A stretch of DNA of 64,000 bases from Kitasatospora sp. NBC_00315 (lineage in GTDB: Bacteria; Actinomycetota; Actinomycetes; Streptomycetales; Streptomycetaceae): assembly GCF_041435095.1 (NCBI RefSeq), contig NZ_CP108025.1, positions 4,774,001-4,838,000 of the forward strand. Direction: 5' to 3'. Positions 34,271 to 40,531 of the stretch are shown piece by piece (position 1 is the stretch's first letter; each line of letters starts with the position of its first letter). The position numbers and the translations under genes are program-made. The notes under the pieces are model-generated. The model worked only from the letters and a program-made list of their open reading frames with translations. It searched no databases and was not told the origin of the DNA.

Positions 34271-34303
34271 CGTCGGGGGAGGCCGGGCCGGCCTCCCCCG
34301 ACG
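34271..34303 (+). terminator. Hairpin between hemD and hemB
   Basis: CGTCGGGGGAGGCCGG and its exact complement form a 16-bp stem with almost no nominal loop, 10 bp after hemD and 24 bp before hemB. It could stop or attenuate read-through into hemB, or protect the upstream mRNA. Confidence 0.75.
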
Positions 34304-34327
34304 CCCCACCGTCCGGAGAGAGAAGCC

Positions 34328-35308
34328 GTGTCCGCTGAATTCCCGTACGTACGCCCGCGCCGGCTGCGCACGACCCCGGCGATGCGCCGGATGGTCGCGC
34401 AGACCCGGCTGCACCCGGCCGAGCTGATCCTGCCGCTGTTCGTCCGCGAGGGTATCGGCGAACCTGTGCCGATCTCGGCGATGCCCGGGGTCGTCCAGCA
34501 CACCCGCGACACGCTGCGCAAGGCCGCCGTGCAGGCCGCCGAGGCGGGCCTCGGGGGTCTGATGCTGTTCGGCGTCCCGGCCGTGCAGGACGCGACCGGC
34601 AGCGAGGGCACCAATCCGGACGGCATCCTGCAGAAGGCGATCCGGGACGTGGTCTCCGAGGTCGGCGACTCGATCGTGGTGATGTCCGACCTCTGCCTGG
34701 ACGAGTACACCGACCACGGCCACTGCGGTGTGCTGGCCGCCGACGGCAGCGTGGACAACGACGCGACGCTGGCCCGGTACGCGGAGATGGCCGTGGTTCA
34801 GGCCGACGCGGGCGTCCACCTGGTCGGCCCGTCCGGGATGATGGACGGCCAGATCGGTGTCGTCCGGCGGGCCCTGGACCAGGCCGGGCACCTGGACACC
34901 GGCATCCTCGCCTACACCGCGAAGTACGCCTCGGCGTTCTTCGGCCCGTTCCGCGAGGCGGTCGGCTCCTCCCTCCAGGGCGACCGCAAGAGCTACCAGC
35001 AGGACCCGGCGAACGCCCGGGAGGCGCTGCGCGAGCTGGCGCTGGACGTCGCCGAGGGCGCCGACCTGGTGATGGTCAAGCCCGCGATGGCGTACCTGGA
35101 CATCCTGCGGCAGGTCGCCGACGCCTCGCCGGTGCCGGTCTCCGCCTACCAGGTCTCCGGTGAGTACTCGATGGTCGAGGCGGCCGCCGCGAACGGCTGG
35201 ATCGACCGGGAGCGGACGATCCTGGAGACGCTCACCTCGATCCGCCGGGCCGGCGCCGAGCAGATCCTCACCTACTGGGCGGTCGAGGCCGCCGCGATGC
35301 TGCGGTAG
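34328..35308 (+). CDS. hemB: Delta-aminolevulinic acid dehydratase (porphobilinogen synthase)
   Basis: 326 residues, standard length. It condenses two aminolevulinic acids into porphobilinogen. Catalytic lysines are in ILAYTAKYASAFFGPFREA and LVMVKPAMAYLDI. The metal site reads LCLDEYTDHGHCG, a Cys-Asp-Cys variant between the all-Cys zinc type and the all-Asp type. VSAYQVSGEYSMVEAAA is the usual late signature. GTG start with GGAGAG upstream, 67 bp after hemD across a strong hairpin, so expression may be partly separate from the rex operon. Confidence 0.96.
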   Translation: MSAEFPYVRPRRLRTTPAMRRMVAQTRLHPAELILPLFVREGIGEPVPISAMPGVVQHTRDTLRKAAVQAAEAGLGGLMLFGVPAVQDATGSEGTNPDGILQKAIRDVVSEVGDSIVVMSDLCLDEYTDHGHCGVLAADGSVDNDATLARYAEMAVVQADAGVHLVGPSGMMDGQIGVVRRALDQAGHLDTGILAYTAKYASAFFGPFREAVGSSLQGDRKSYQQDPANAREALRELALDVAEGADLVMVKPAMAYLDILRQVADASPVPVSAYQVSGEYSMVEAAAANGWIDRERTILETLTSIRRAGAEQILTYWAVEAAAMLR

Positions 35309-35343
35309 GTCGTTCGGAGCGGACCGGCGGAGCCGGAGCAGCA

Positions 35344-35378
35344 CGAAGGCCGGGCCCCGCGGACGGGGCCCGGCCTTC
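35344..35378 (+). terminator. hemB terminator
   Basis: A perfect 15-bp stem (CGAAGGCCGGGCCCC and its complement) with a 6-nt loop GCGGAC, 36 bp after the hemB stop. Confidence 0.85.
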
Positions 35379-35446
35379 GCCGTGCGCCGGCGCGTCCTGG
35401 TGATGCGTCAGGAACGGGCGTCAGGAACGGGCGTCAGGGGCGGGCG

Positions 35447-35704
35447 TCAGCCGACGTGGGCGAAGCCGTCCTGGGCGCCGCCGAGGTCGGTGGACGTCGC
35501 CCAGCCCCAGCGCTGGTCGGCGGCGTGGATGTGGCTGGTGTGCGCCGCACCCCACTGCTCGCCGGCCACGAAGACCGGGTCGGCCGACGCCACGAACTGC
35601 CCGCCGCCCTCGACGCCCACGTGCGCGTACGCGGGGGCCGAGACGCCGGCGACGGCCAGCGCGCCGACCGCGGTCAGGAGGGCCTTGCCCAGCATGCTCT
35701 TCAT
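35447..35704 (-). CDS. Small secreted protein, unrecognised
   Basis: 85 residues. MKSMLGKALLTAVGALAVAG followed by VSAPAYA is a clear Sec signal peptide; cleavage after residue 27 would leave 58 residues rich in Gly, Ala, His and Trp (AHTSHIHAADQRWGWA) and ending FAHVG. There is no Cys. GAGAGGACAG precedes the ATG. Another in-frame start near 35791 would place the signal peptide internally and is rejected. It opens the chaplin/rodlin cluster and an inverted repeat lies 75 bp upstream. I do not recognise the family. Confidence 0.75.
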   Translation of the reverse strand: MKSMLGKALLTAVGALAVAGVSAPAYAHVGVEGGGQFVASADPVFVAGEQWGAAHTSHIHAADQRWGWATSTDLGGAQDGFAHVG

Positions 35705-35778
35705 CGAAATCTGTCCTCTCTCCTGCGATCCGTCTCCCGGGCCCGGCGGGCCGGGGAGCGAGCGGATCGGGTGGGGGG

Positions 35779-35802
35779 CCTGTGGTGTCACGTGACCACA
35801 GG
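35779..35802. promoter_or_regulatory. Inverted repeat upstream of small secreted gene
   Basis: CCTGTGGT, 8 bp (GTCACGTG), ACCACAGG. The centre itself holds the palindrome CACGTG. It lies 75-98 bp upstream of the ATG at 35704 and resembles a protein-binding operator more than a terminator. Confidence 0.5.
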
Positions 35803-35908
35803 ACGTGCGGGCGCGCCGCTCGGAACGCGCCGCACCGACGGCCTGTCACCCGAAGGAGTCGGATGAGGACCGTCCGGTCGTGCGATCCACCGCGGTTCGT
35901 ACAGAAGC

Positions 35909-35945
35909 CCGTGGGGCCCGGGGAACGATCCCCCGGGCCCCACGG
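35909..35945 (-). terminator. Terminator after rodlin genes
   Basis: CCGTGGGGCCCGGGG and its exact complement form a 15-bp stem with a 7-nt loop, 25 bp after the stop of the rodlin-like gene ending at 35970. Confidence 0.8.
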
Positions 35946-35969
35946 ACCGAATCCGGCGACGGTCCTTGA

Positions 35970-36317
35970 TCAGCCGATCAGGTGCGAGACGCCCGCGTCG
36001 CCCGAGGACTGGGTCGGCTGGCCCACGTCGCAGATCTGCTTCGGGGTGCTGTTCAGGATCGGGACCTCGACCGGAACCGCGACACCGATGAGCGCGGCGA
36101 CGGCGATGTTGTGAACCTCCGGCAGGCAGATGTTCGGGTTGTCGAGGGTGTGGAAGTTCGGGCTGTGGTTGCCCTGGGTGCCGGTGGCGTTGGTGCCGCC
36201 GTCGCCCTGGACCGAGACGGCCGAGCCGTCCGAGTCGGCGATCGCGGAGGCGGAGCCGGCCGACATGGCGATCGCGGCGACGGCGAGGCCGGCTGCGGTC
36301 AGAGTCTTCTTGATCAT
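35970..36317 (-). CDS. Rodlin-like secreted protein 1
   Basis: 115 residues. A signal peptide (MIKKTLTAAGLAVAAIAMSA, cleavage near SASA) precedes a mature part with SPNFHTLDNPNICLPEVHN and a C-terminal CDVGQ, GDAGVSHLIG. The order SPN, N-x-CLP, late Cys, Q, GD, SHL follows the RdlA/RdlB rodlins as I recall them. Two Cys (64 and 96) are present. Rodlins arrange chaplin fibrils into the rodlet layer of aerial hyphae and spores. It is a tandem paralogue of the gene at 36446, equal in length and with the Cys at identical positions. AGAGGAA lies upstream of the ATG. Confidence 0.8.
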   Translation of the reverse strand: MIKKTLTAAGLAVAAIAMSAGSASAIADSDGSAVSVQGDGGTNATGTQGNHSPNFHTLDNPNICLPEVHNIAVAALIGVAVPVEVPILNSTPKQICDVGQPTQSSGDAGVSHLIG

Positions 36318-36445
36318 TTCTGGTGTTCCTCTCGGGGTGAATCGGGGGCGATTCGGGGGTGGTTCCGGTGGAGCGGGGTGGTACTCGCCGGGCGGGGAGG
36401 CCCGGGTGGGACGGAGTGGTTCAGTGGTCCCGACGCGGCCGTGGG

Positions 36446-36793
36446 TCAGCCGACGAGGTGGGAGACGCCGGCGTCGCCGTGCGACTGGCTGCCCTGGCCC
36501 TGGACGCAGTACTGCTTGCCACCGCTGTTGGCGATCGGGACCTCGATCGGGACGGCGATGCCACCGAGGGCGCCGACGGCGATGTTGTGGATCTCCGGCA
36601 GGCAGATGTTCGGGTTGTCCAGGAAGTGGAAGTTCGGGCTGTGGTCGCCCCAGGTGCCGGTGTTGTTGGTCCCGCCGTTGCCCTGCAGGGAGGCGGAGGC
36701 GCCGTCCGCGTCACCGATGGCCGAGGCGGGGGCGGAGGCCATGGCCAGGGCGGCCGTGACCAGGCCGGCGGCGGCGAAAGACTTCTTGAGCAT
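36446..36793 (-). CDS. Rodlin-like secreted protein 2
   Basis: 115 residues, ungapped alignment with the neighbouring paralogue. Signal peptide MLKKSFAAAGLVTAALAMAS with cleavage near APASA; the mature protein has SPNFHFLDNPNICLPEIHN, VPIEVPIANS, Cys64 and Cys96, and ends GDAGVSHLVG. Outside the signal the two paralogues differ mostly at conservative sites, indicating recent duplication under selection. Its upstream region carries a sigma-BldN-like promoter. The first rodlin gene follows after 128 bp and may be co-transcribed. Confidence 0.8.
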   Translation of the reverse strand: MLKKSFAAAGLVTAALAMASAPASAIGDADGASASLQGNGGTNNTGTWGDHSPNFHFLDNPNICLPEIHNIAVGALGGIAVPIEVPIANSGGKQYCVQGQGSQSHGDAGVSHLVG

Positions 36794-36837
36794 GGGGGAG
36801 ATCCCTCTCTGAAATGCTTTTTTCGGATTCCGTGCGT

Positions 36838-36866
36838 TCAACGATGAGACCCGGTCTGCGGTCACT
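36838..36866 (-). promoter_or_regulatory. Candidate sigma-BldN promoter of rodlin 2
   Basis: Minus strand: AGTGAC (36866-36861), 17 bp, CGTTGA (36843-36838). The -10 matches the recalled consensus fully, the -35 at four of six positions. It is 45 bp before the ATG at 36793. Confidence 0.6.
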
Positions 36867-37046
36867 GGCCCGATCGGGACGGACGCTGGAATGCTCTGCG
36901 GCATCCGGTCCTGCCCCTCGTCGTGGCTGCGACAACCAGATCAAAGAATGACGGGGCGGAAGGTTACGCGGATTCGGAAAAACCGTGTGCGGATCACCGT
37001 GGGGTGGTCCGTGCGGTCAGATTATTAGCCCGAATCGGCTAACGGC

Positions 37047-37075
37047 CGCAATCAGGGCCCCCGCTACCTCGTTGA
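37047..37075 (+). promoter_or_regulatory. Candidate sigma-BldN promoter of secreted gene 37142
   Basis: CGCAAT (37047-37052), 17 bp, CGTTGA (37070-37075). Full -10 match and four of six at -35. It drives away from the rodlin promoter, 67 bp before the ATG at 37142. Confidence 0.55.
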
Positions 37076-37141
37076 AGCAGGGTGCTTTCGGCTGCGCGAC
37101 GCAGCCGTCCCAGAAGGTCTCCAGCTAGAACGGTGAATACC

Positions 37142-37804
37142 ATGAAGTTCTCCAAGCGGGCCGGCGCGATGCTGCTGGCGGTCGGTGCCGGTGTGCTCGC
37201 CTCGCAGGGTGCGGCGGCCGCCGCCGGGATCACCCCCGGTCAGATCGGCGCCCTGGAGGGGCAGCTGGCGACCGATCAGGTCCCCTTCGACATCCCGCTG
37301 GGATCCGCCACCGAGCGGCTCGGCCTGCTCCCCGAGGGCGGGCACGTGCACGGCGGCATCCCGACCTCGGTGCTCATGCCGGCCGTTCCGGAGGAGGGCG
37401 CCGGGGCTCAGCCCGTCCCCGACCGGATCATCCCCGCGCTGGGCGGCGGCAAGGTCGGCCCCGAGCTGCAGGCGGCGCTCCCGCTGCCCGCCGCGGACCG
37501 CTCCACCGAGCTCGGCGACCTGCTGCTGGAGGCCCCCGCGGCTCCGCTGAACGTGGCCGGCCCGGCCCTGACGCTCGGCCGTCCGGTGAGCTACGTCGAG
37601 GGCAACAGCGGACACCTGACCGACACGCTGAAGTTCGGAGAGCTGGACCCGCAGCTGATCACGGCGCCCGTCCAGGCCGTGCCCGGGGCCAAGGCCTCGC
37701 TGGGCGGCGGTGACAAGCGGATCTCGCTGACCGATTCGCTGGAGCAGCTCACGACCACGACCACGGCCACCGCCACCGGCGCCCTGGAGCAGGCCAGGGG
37801 CTGA
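37142..37804 (+). CDS. Unrecognised secreted protein with sigma-BldN-like promoter
   Basis: 220 residues. Signal peptide MKFSKRAGAMLLAVGAGVLA with cleavage near AAAA at about residue 25. The mature part has no Cys, no membrane anchor and no sorting signal; it is rich in Leu, Pro, Gly and Ala with short hydrophobic turns (GLLPEGGHVHGGIPTSVLMP, ELQAALPLPAA, LNVAGPALTLGRPVSYVEG) and a Thr run (LTTTTTATATG) near the end. Related-looking pairs of small secreted Streptomyces proteins exist but I cannot name a family. Divergent from the rodlins and convergent with the next small secreted gene. Probably an extracellular or aerial-surface component. Confidence 0.75.
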   Translation: MKFSKRAGAMLLAVGAGVLASQGAAAAAGITPGQIGALEGQLATDQVPFDIPLGSATERLGLLPEGGHVHGGIPTSVLMPAVPEEGAGAQPVPDRIIPALGGGKVGPELQAALPLPAADRSTELGDLLLEAPAAPLNVAGPALTLGRPVSYVEGNSGHLTDTLKFGELDPQLITAPVQAVPGAKASLGGGDKRISLTDSLEQLTTTTTATATGALEQARG

Positions 37805-37895
37805 CCCCGCCCGTTCGGCCCGGTCCCGCCGCGGGCGGCCGGGCCGGGCCCCGGCGGCCGGGCCTCGGGCGGCGCGGCCGGACACATCACCGCGA

Positions 37896-37926
37896 ACGGC
37901 CCCGGTGCGACAGGCACCGGGGCCGT
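37896..37926. terminator. Bidirectional terminator between two secreted genes
   Basis: ACGGCCCCGGTGC and GCACCGGGGCCGT form a perfect 13-bp stem with loop GACAG, between convergent stops at 37804 and 37967. Confidence 0.8.
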
Positions 37927-37966
37927 CGTGGCTCCCCCGCCGGGCGGCGCCCGCCCGGCGACGGGT

Positions 37967-38320
37967 TCAGCCGGGCAGGGCGCCCAGCAGCGGGCCGACC
38001 GCGGGCAGGTCCCTGATCCCGCCACCGTCGCTCAGCGGCCCGGTCACGTAGTCGGTACCCACCGGCTTCAGCCCGGAGTTGTCGGGCTGGACGGCGACCC
38101 CGTTGTTCAGCACGTCGGCGGAGGACTGCGCGAACGGGTCCAGCCGCAGGTCCTTGACCGGCGCGACGCCGTAGCCGAGGGCGCCGGTGAGGCCGCCGAC
38201 GGCGGGGGCCACCTCGGTCTGCTGGAGACGGGGGACGGTGTCCGCGTGTGCCGTGCCCGTGCCGAGCAGCATCGCGGCGCCCAGGACGGCGAGGCCGGCC
38301 CCGCTCTTCTTCAGGACCAT
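37967..38320 (-). CDS. Unrecognised small secreted protein
   Basis: 117 residues. Signal peptide MVLKKSGAGLAVLGAAMLLG with cleavage after AHA at about residue 26. The mature 90 residues lack Cys and read like a Leu/Gly/Pro-rich amphipathic chain (VGGLTGALGYGVAPVKDLRL, DVLNNGVAVQPDNSGL, ending LPAVGPLLGALPG). The style is close to the convergent neighbour at 37142, suggesting they act together. A short GGTAGG sits before the ATG. No family recognised; location in the chaplin/rodlin cluster suggests a surface role. Confidence 0.7.
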   Translation of the reverse strand: MVLKKSGAGLAVLGAAMLLGTGTAHADTVPRLQQTEVAPAVGGLTGALGYGVAPVKDLRLDPFAQSSADVLNNGVAVQPDNSGLKPVGTDYVTGPLSDGGGIRDLPAVGPLLGALPG

Positions 38321-38419
38321 GAGGACCTACCCTTCGGGTGATTCGGTGGTGCGGAGGTTCGGTGGTGCGGCGCTTCGGGTGCGGTGACCGGCGCGGCGGC
38401 GGCCGGGCCGCCGGGGACG

Positions 38420-38459
38420 CCGTACTGCCCCAGGGCCGGCGGGCCGAGGGGCAGTACGG
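38420..38459 (-). terminator. Terminator of chaplin gene ending 38482
   Basis: CCGTACTGCCCC and GGGGCAGTACGG form a perfect 12-bp stem; the 16-nt centre can pair further (GGCC/GGCC). Confidence 0.8.
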
Positions 38460-38481
38460 TCGGGCTCGCGCCGATCGGCGA

Positions 38482-38784
38482 TCAGCAGTCGTCCGAGTCC
38501 ACGGGCTGCGGCTGGGGGGTCACCACGGGCTGCTCGTGGGGCATGTCCACGTTGGCGCAGGTGTTGCCGAACGCCGGGTTCAGGGCGCCGATCACGTTGA
38601 CGGAGTTGCCGCACAGGTTCACGGGGACGTGCACCGGGATCTGGATCAGGTTGCCGGAGAGCACGCCGGGGGAGCCGGCGGCGACGCCCTCGGCACCGGA
38701 GCTGGCGGCAGCGGCACCGGCGCCGCCCAGCACCAGGCTCGCGGCGGCGGCGGTGAGGACGGCGGCCTTCTTCACGTTCTGCAT
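38482..38784 (-). CDS. Short chaplin with Pro-rich Cys-ended tail
   Basis: 100 residues. Signal peptide (residues 1-27, ending AAAA) then one chaplin domain: VLSGNLIQIPVHVPVNLCGN and NVIGALNPAFGNTCANV with Cys58 and Cys76 forming the usual disulfide. Unlike typical short chaplins it continues for about 22 residues, MPHEQPVVTPQPQPVDSDDC, ending in a third Cys (Cys100). There is no LPxTG sorting signal. Chaplins are amyloid-forming surfactants that make aerial hyphae hydrophobic. AGGAG is rather far (about 12 nt) from the ATG. The terminator of the upstream chaplin lies only 37 bp before its start. Confidence 0.93.
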   Translation of the reverse strand: MQNVKKAAVLTAAAASLVLGGAGAAAASSGAEGVAAGSPGVLSGNLIQIPVHVPVNLCGNSVNVIGALNPAFGNTCANVDMPHEQPVVTPQPQPVDSDDC

Positions 38785-38820
38785 GGGGTGTTTGATCTCC
38801 TAGATCACAAACGGATGAGC

Positions 38821-38852
38821 GTGCCGCACCCCGCGGGTGCGGGGTGCGGCAC
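38821..38852 (-). terminator. Terminator between two chaplin genes
   Basis: GTGCCGCACCCCGC and GCGGGGTGCGGCAC form a perfect 14-bp stem with loop GGGT, 43 bp after the stop of the chaplin at 38896. Confidence 0.85.
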
Positions 38853-38895
38853 GGACTCGGTTGAGCGAGCTGTCGCCTGTTCAGCGACCGCGGCT

Positions 38896-39138
38896 TCAGC
38901 CGACGTTGGCGCAGTTGTTGCCGAACGCCGGGTTCAGCAGGCCGATCACGTTGACGGTGTTGCCGCAGACGTTGACCGGGACGTGCACCGGGATCTGGAT
39001 CAGGTTGCCGGAGAGCACGCCGGGGGAGCCGGCGGCGACGCCCTCGGCACCGGAGCTGGCGGCAGCGCCACCGGCCGCACCGACCACGAGGCCGGCAGCG
39101 GCGATGGACAGAACGGCGGCCTTCTTGAGGTTACGCAT
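38896..39138 (-). CDS. Short chaplin
   Basis: 80 residues. Signal peptide MRNLKKAAVLSIAAAGLVVG with cleavage near AAA at residue 27; mature protein about 53 residues with SGAEGVAAGSPGVLSGN, the beta-rich IQIPVHVPVNVCGN and a closing NPAFGNNCANVG; Cys58 and Cys76. This is the ChpE-H type, secreted and lacking a wall anchor. From residue 28 to 59 it is almost identical to the neighbouring chaplin at 38482, so the two are recent duplicates. The 353 bp upstream contain several dyads. Confidence 0.95.
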   Translation of the reverse strand: MRNLKKAAVLSIAAAGLVVGAAGGAAASSGAEGVAAGSPGVLSGNLIQIPVHVPVNVCGNTVNVIGLLNPAFGNNCANVG

Positions 39139-39384
39139 GGGGGTTTTCCTCCATTGTCTTCCCGACCGGTTCGATTGTCGGGATTTCGGGCGAATCAGAA
39201 TCATCGCCCGCTGGTTCAGGGGTGCGCCGTGATTGTCACTCTGGCGGCCCAAGTCGTGCGTGTCGCCCGTGGCTTGGACGGTGCTCGGCCGCTTCATTCC
39301 TGCGCCCCGCGAACAATTACCGCACGGCCGGGAAGTGTCCGCTCGGTGGCGCGACCAGGAGAGCCCCGCGAGGAACGGGGGTTC

Positions 39385-39436
39385 GACGCCGATTCGGCGT
39401 CTCCCGGGAGATCAGGTGGATTCGGCGGGCCGAATC
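39385..39436. promoter_or_regulatory. Three adjacent dyads between chaplin genes
   Basis: GACGCCGA-T-TCGGCGTC (39385-39401), TCTCCCGGGAGA (39400-39411) and GATTCGG-CGGG-CCGAATC (39419-39436) lie in a row within the 353-bp gap 39139-39491. No gene is seen in that gap. They are candidate operators or part of the promoter region of the chaplin starting at 39138. Confidence 0.5.
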
Positions 39437-39460
39437 GAATATCTGTCAGACGTACGCCGA

Positions 39461-39476
39461 GCGGGCGTCCGCCCGC
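39461..39476 (-). terminator. Hairpin after chaplin ending 39492
   Basis: GCGGGCG-TC-CGCCCGC, a 7-bp stem 15 bp after the stop. Confidence 0.55.
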
Positions 39477-39491
39477 CCGGTCCGTCGTCCG

Positions 39492-39743
39492 TCAGGCGTT
39501 GACGCAGGTGTTCCCGAACGCCGGGTTCAGCACGGTGACCAGGCCGATCGAGTTGCCGCAGAGGTTGACCGGGACGTGCACCGGCACCTGGATCAGGTTG
39601 CCGGAGAGCACCCCGGGGGAGGCGACCGCGGCGCCCTCGGCCGCCGCGCCGCGGATGTGGTGGGCGGAGGCGCTGGCGGCGCCGCCGAGCAGCAGGGCTG
39701 CGACGGCCGCGGTACCGAGCACACCCTGGGCGAGCTTGCGCAT
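39492..39743 (-). CDS. Short chaplin, divergent N-terminus
   Basis: 83 residues. Signal peptide MRKLAQGVLGTAAVAALLLG, cleavage near ASASA (residue 27). The mature start HHIRGAAAEGAAVASPGV differs from the SSGAEGVAAGSPG shared by the other three; the core VLSGNLIQVPVHVPVNLCGN and LNPAFGNTCVNA is conserved with Cys62 and Cys80. NSIGLVTVLNP replaces the NVIGLLNP form. Short, secreted chaplin of the ChpD-H class. A consensus sigma-BldN promoter was not found upstream. Confidence 0.94.
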   Translation of the reverse strand: MRKLAQGVLGTAAVAALLLGGAASASAHHIRGAAAEGAAVASPGVLSGNLIQVPVHVPVNLCGNSIGLVTVLNPAFGNTCVNA

Positions 39744-39882
39744 GGTGTCGTCCCGTTCGTGAGAGTCCGGATGAAGCGTGTTCCGCCAGGAAGAACGACC
39801 CGGCGGCCGACGGGAAACGGTCGGCTCCGTTCATCACCCGAATGCCTGGCGTAAGCCGTACGGGTGACAGCGGCCGAGTGGA

Positions 39883-39910
39883 CGCAACCCGTCCCCCGGG
39901 GCCTCGTTAG
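39883..39910 (+). promoter_or_regulatory. Candidate sigma-BldN promoter of chaplin 39966
   Basis: CGCAAC (39883-39888), 16 bp, CGTTAG (39905-39910). The -35 matches the recalled consensus at five of six, the -10 at four of six; spacing is exact. It ends 55 bp before the ATG. Confidence 0.5.
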
Positions 39911-39965
39911 GGATCACGCACGCTCCGTGCAGCTAACAACTCTTCGATCTTTCAGGAGGCTCACT

Positions 39966-40205
39966 ATGAGCATCAAGAAGACTGCCGCCATTGGTGCCGC
40001 CGTGGTGGGTATCGTCGCGGCCGGTGCCGGTTCCGCGATGGCCAGCTCCGGCGCCGAGGGCGTCGCGGCGGGTTCCCCCGGCGTCATCTCGGGCAACAGC
40101 GTCCAGGTCCCGGTGCACGTTCCGGTCAACCTCTGCGGCAACTCGATCGACGTGATCGGCCTGCTGAACCCGGCGTTCGGCAACAACTGCGTCAACGCGG
40201 GCTGA
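39966..40205 (+). CDS. Short chaplin
   Basis: 79 residues. Signal peptide MSIKKTAAIGAAVVGIVAAG, cleavage after AMA (residue 26). The mature 53 residues begin SSGAEGVAAGSPGVISGN and carry VQVPVHVPVNLCGN and GLLNPAFGNNCVNAG; Cys57 and Cys75. AGGAGG is well placed before the ATG. It is the only chaplin of the four on the plus strand and is divergent from the one at 39492, sharing a 222-bp region with it. Confidence 0.95.
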   Translation: MSIKKTAAIGAAVVGIVAAGAGSAMASSGAEGVAAGSPGVISGNSVQVPVHVPVNLCGNSIDVIGLLNPAFGNNCVNAG

Positions 40206-40236
40206 TCCCGACCGGATCTTCCGCACCGCACGTCAC

Positions 40237-40280
40237 GAGCCGCCGTCCTCGCCTCCCTCCTGGGGCGTGGACGGCGGCTC
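40237..40280 (+). terminator. Terminator after plus-strand chaplin
   Basis: GAGCCGCCGTC and GACGGCGGCTC form a perfect 11-bp stem around a 22-nt loop, 32 bp after the stop. The rest of the gap up to 40531 holds no gene; a low-G+C stretch near 40385-40430 probably contains the next promoter. Confidence 0.65.
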
Positions 40281-40531
40281 GGTGCGTGCCGGGTGCCGTC
40301 CGCCCGGTGGCCGCTCCGGCCCGGGGCGGAGCTGAAGGCCCGGGGCGGCGCTGACGGCCCGATGGGTGAGGGGCCCTCACGACTCTTGTTGCCTTACTCG
40401 TCAGTACTTAGAATATGAGGACTGCTCACATTTCTCCCCGGTCCGTGGCCCGGTCCCGGGGAGTCGCACGCCGCACGCTCCGCGTCGCCCGGCCGCTGCC
40501 GGGCGGACCCCACCCTCGCAAGGAGTCACGC

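Noticed and set aside
38880..38885. CGCTGA upstream of the tailed chaplin as a sigma-BldN -10
   Set aside because: It lies inside the upstream chaplin's 3' side, has no matching -35, and the terminator at 38821 would block its transcript.
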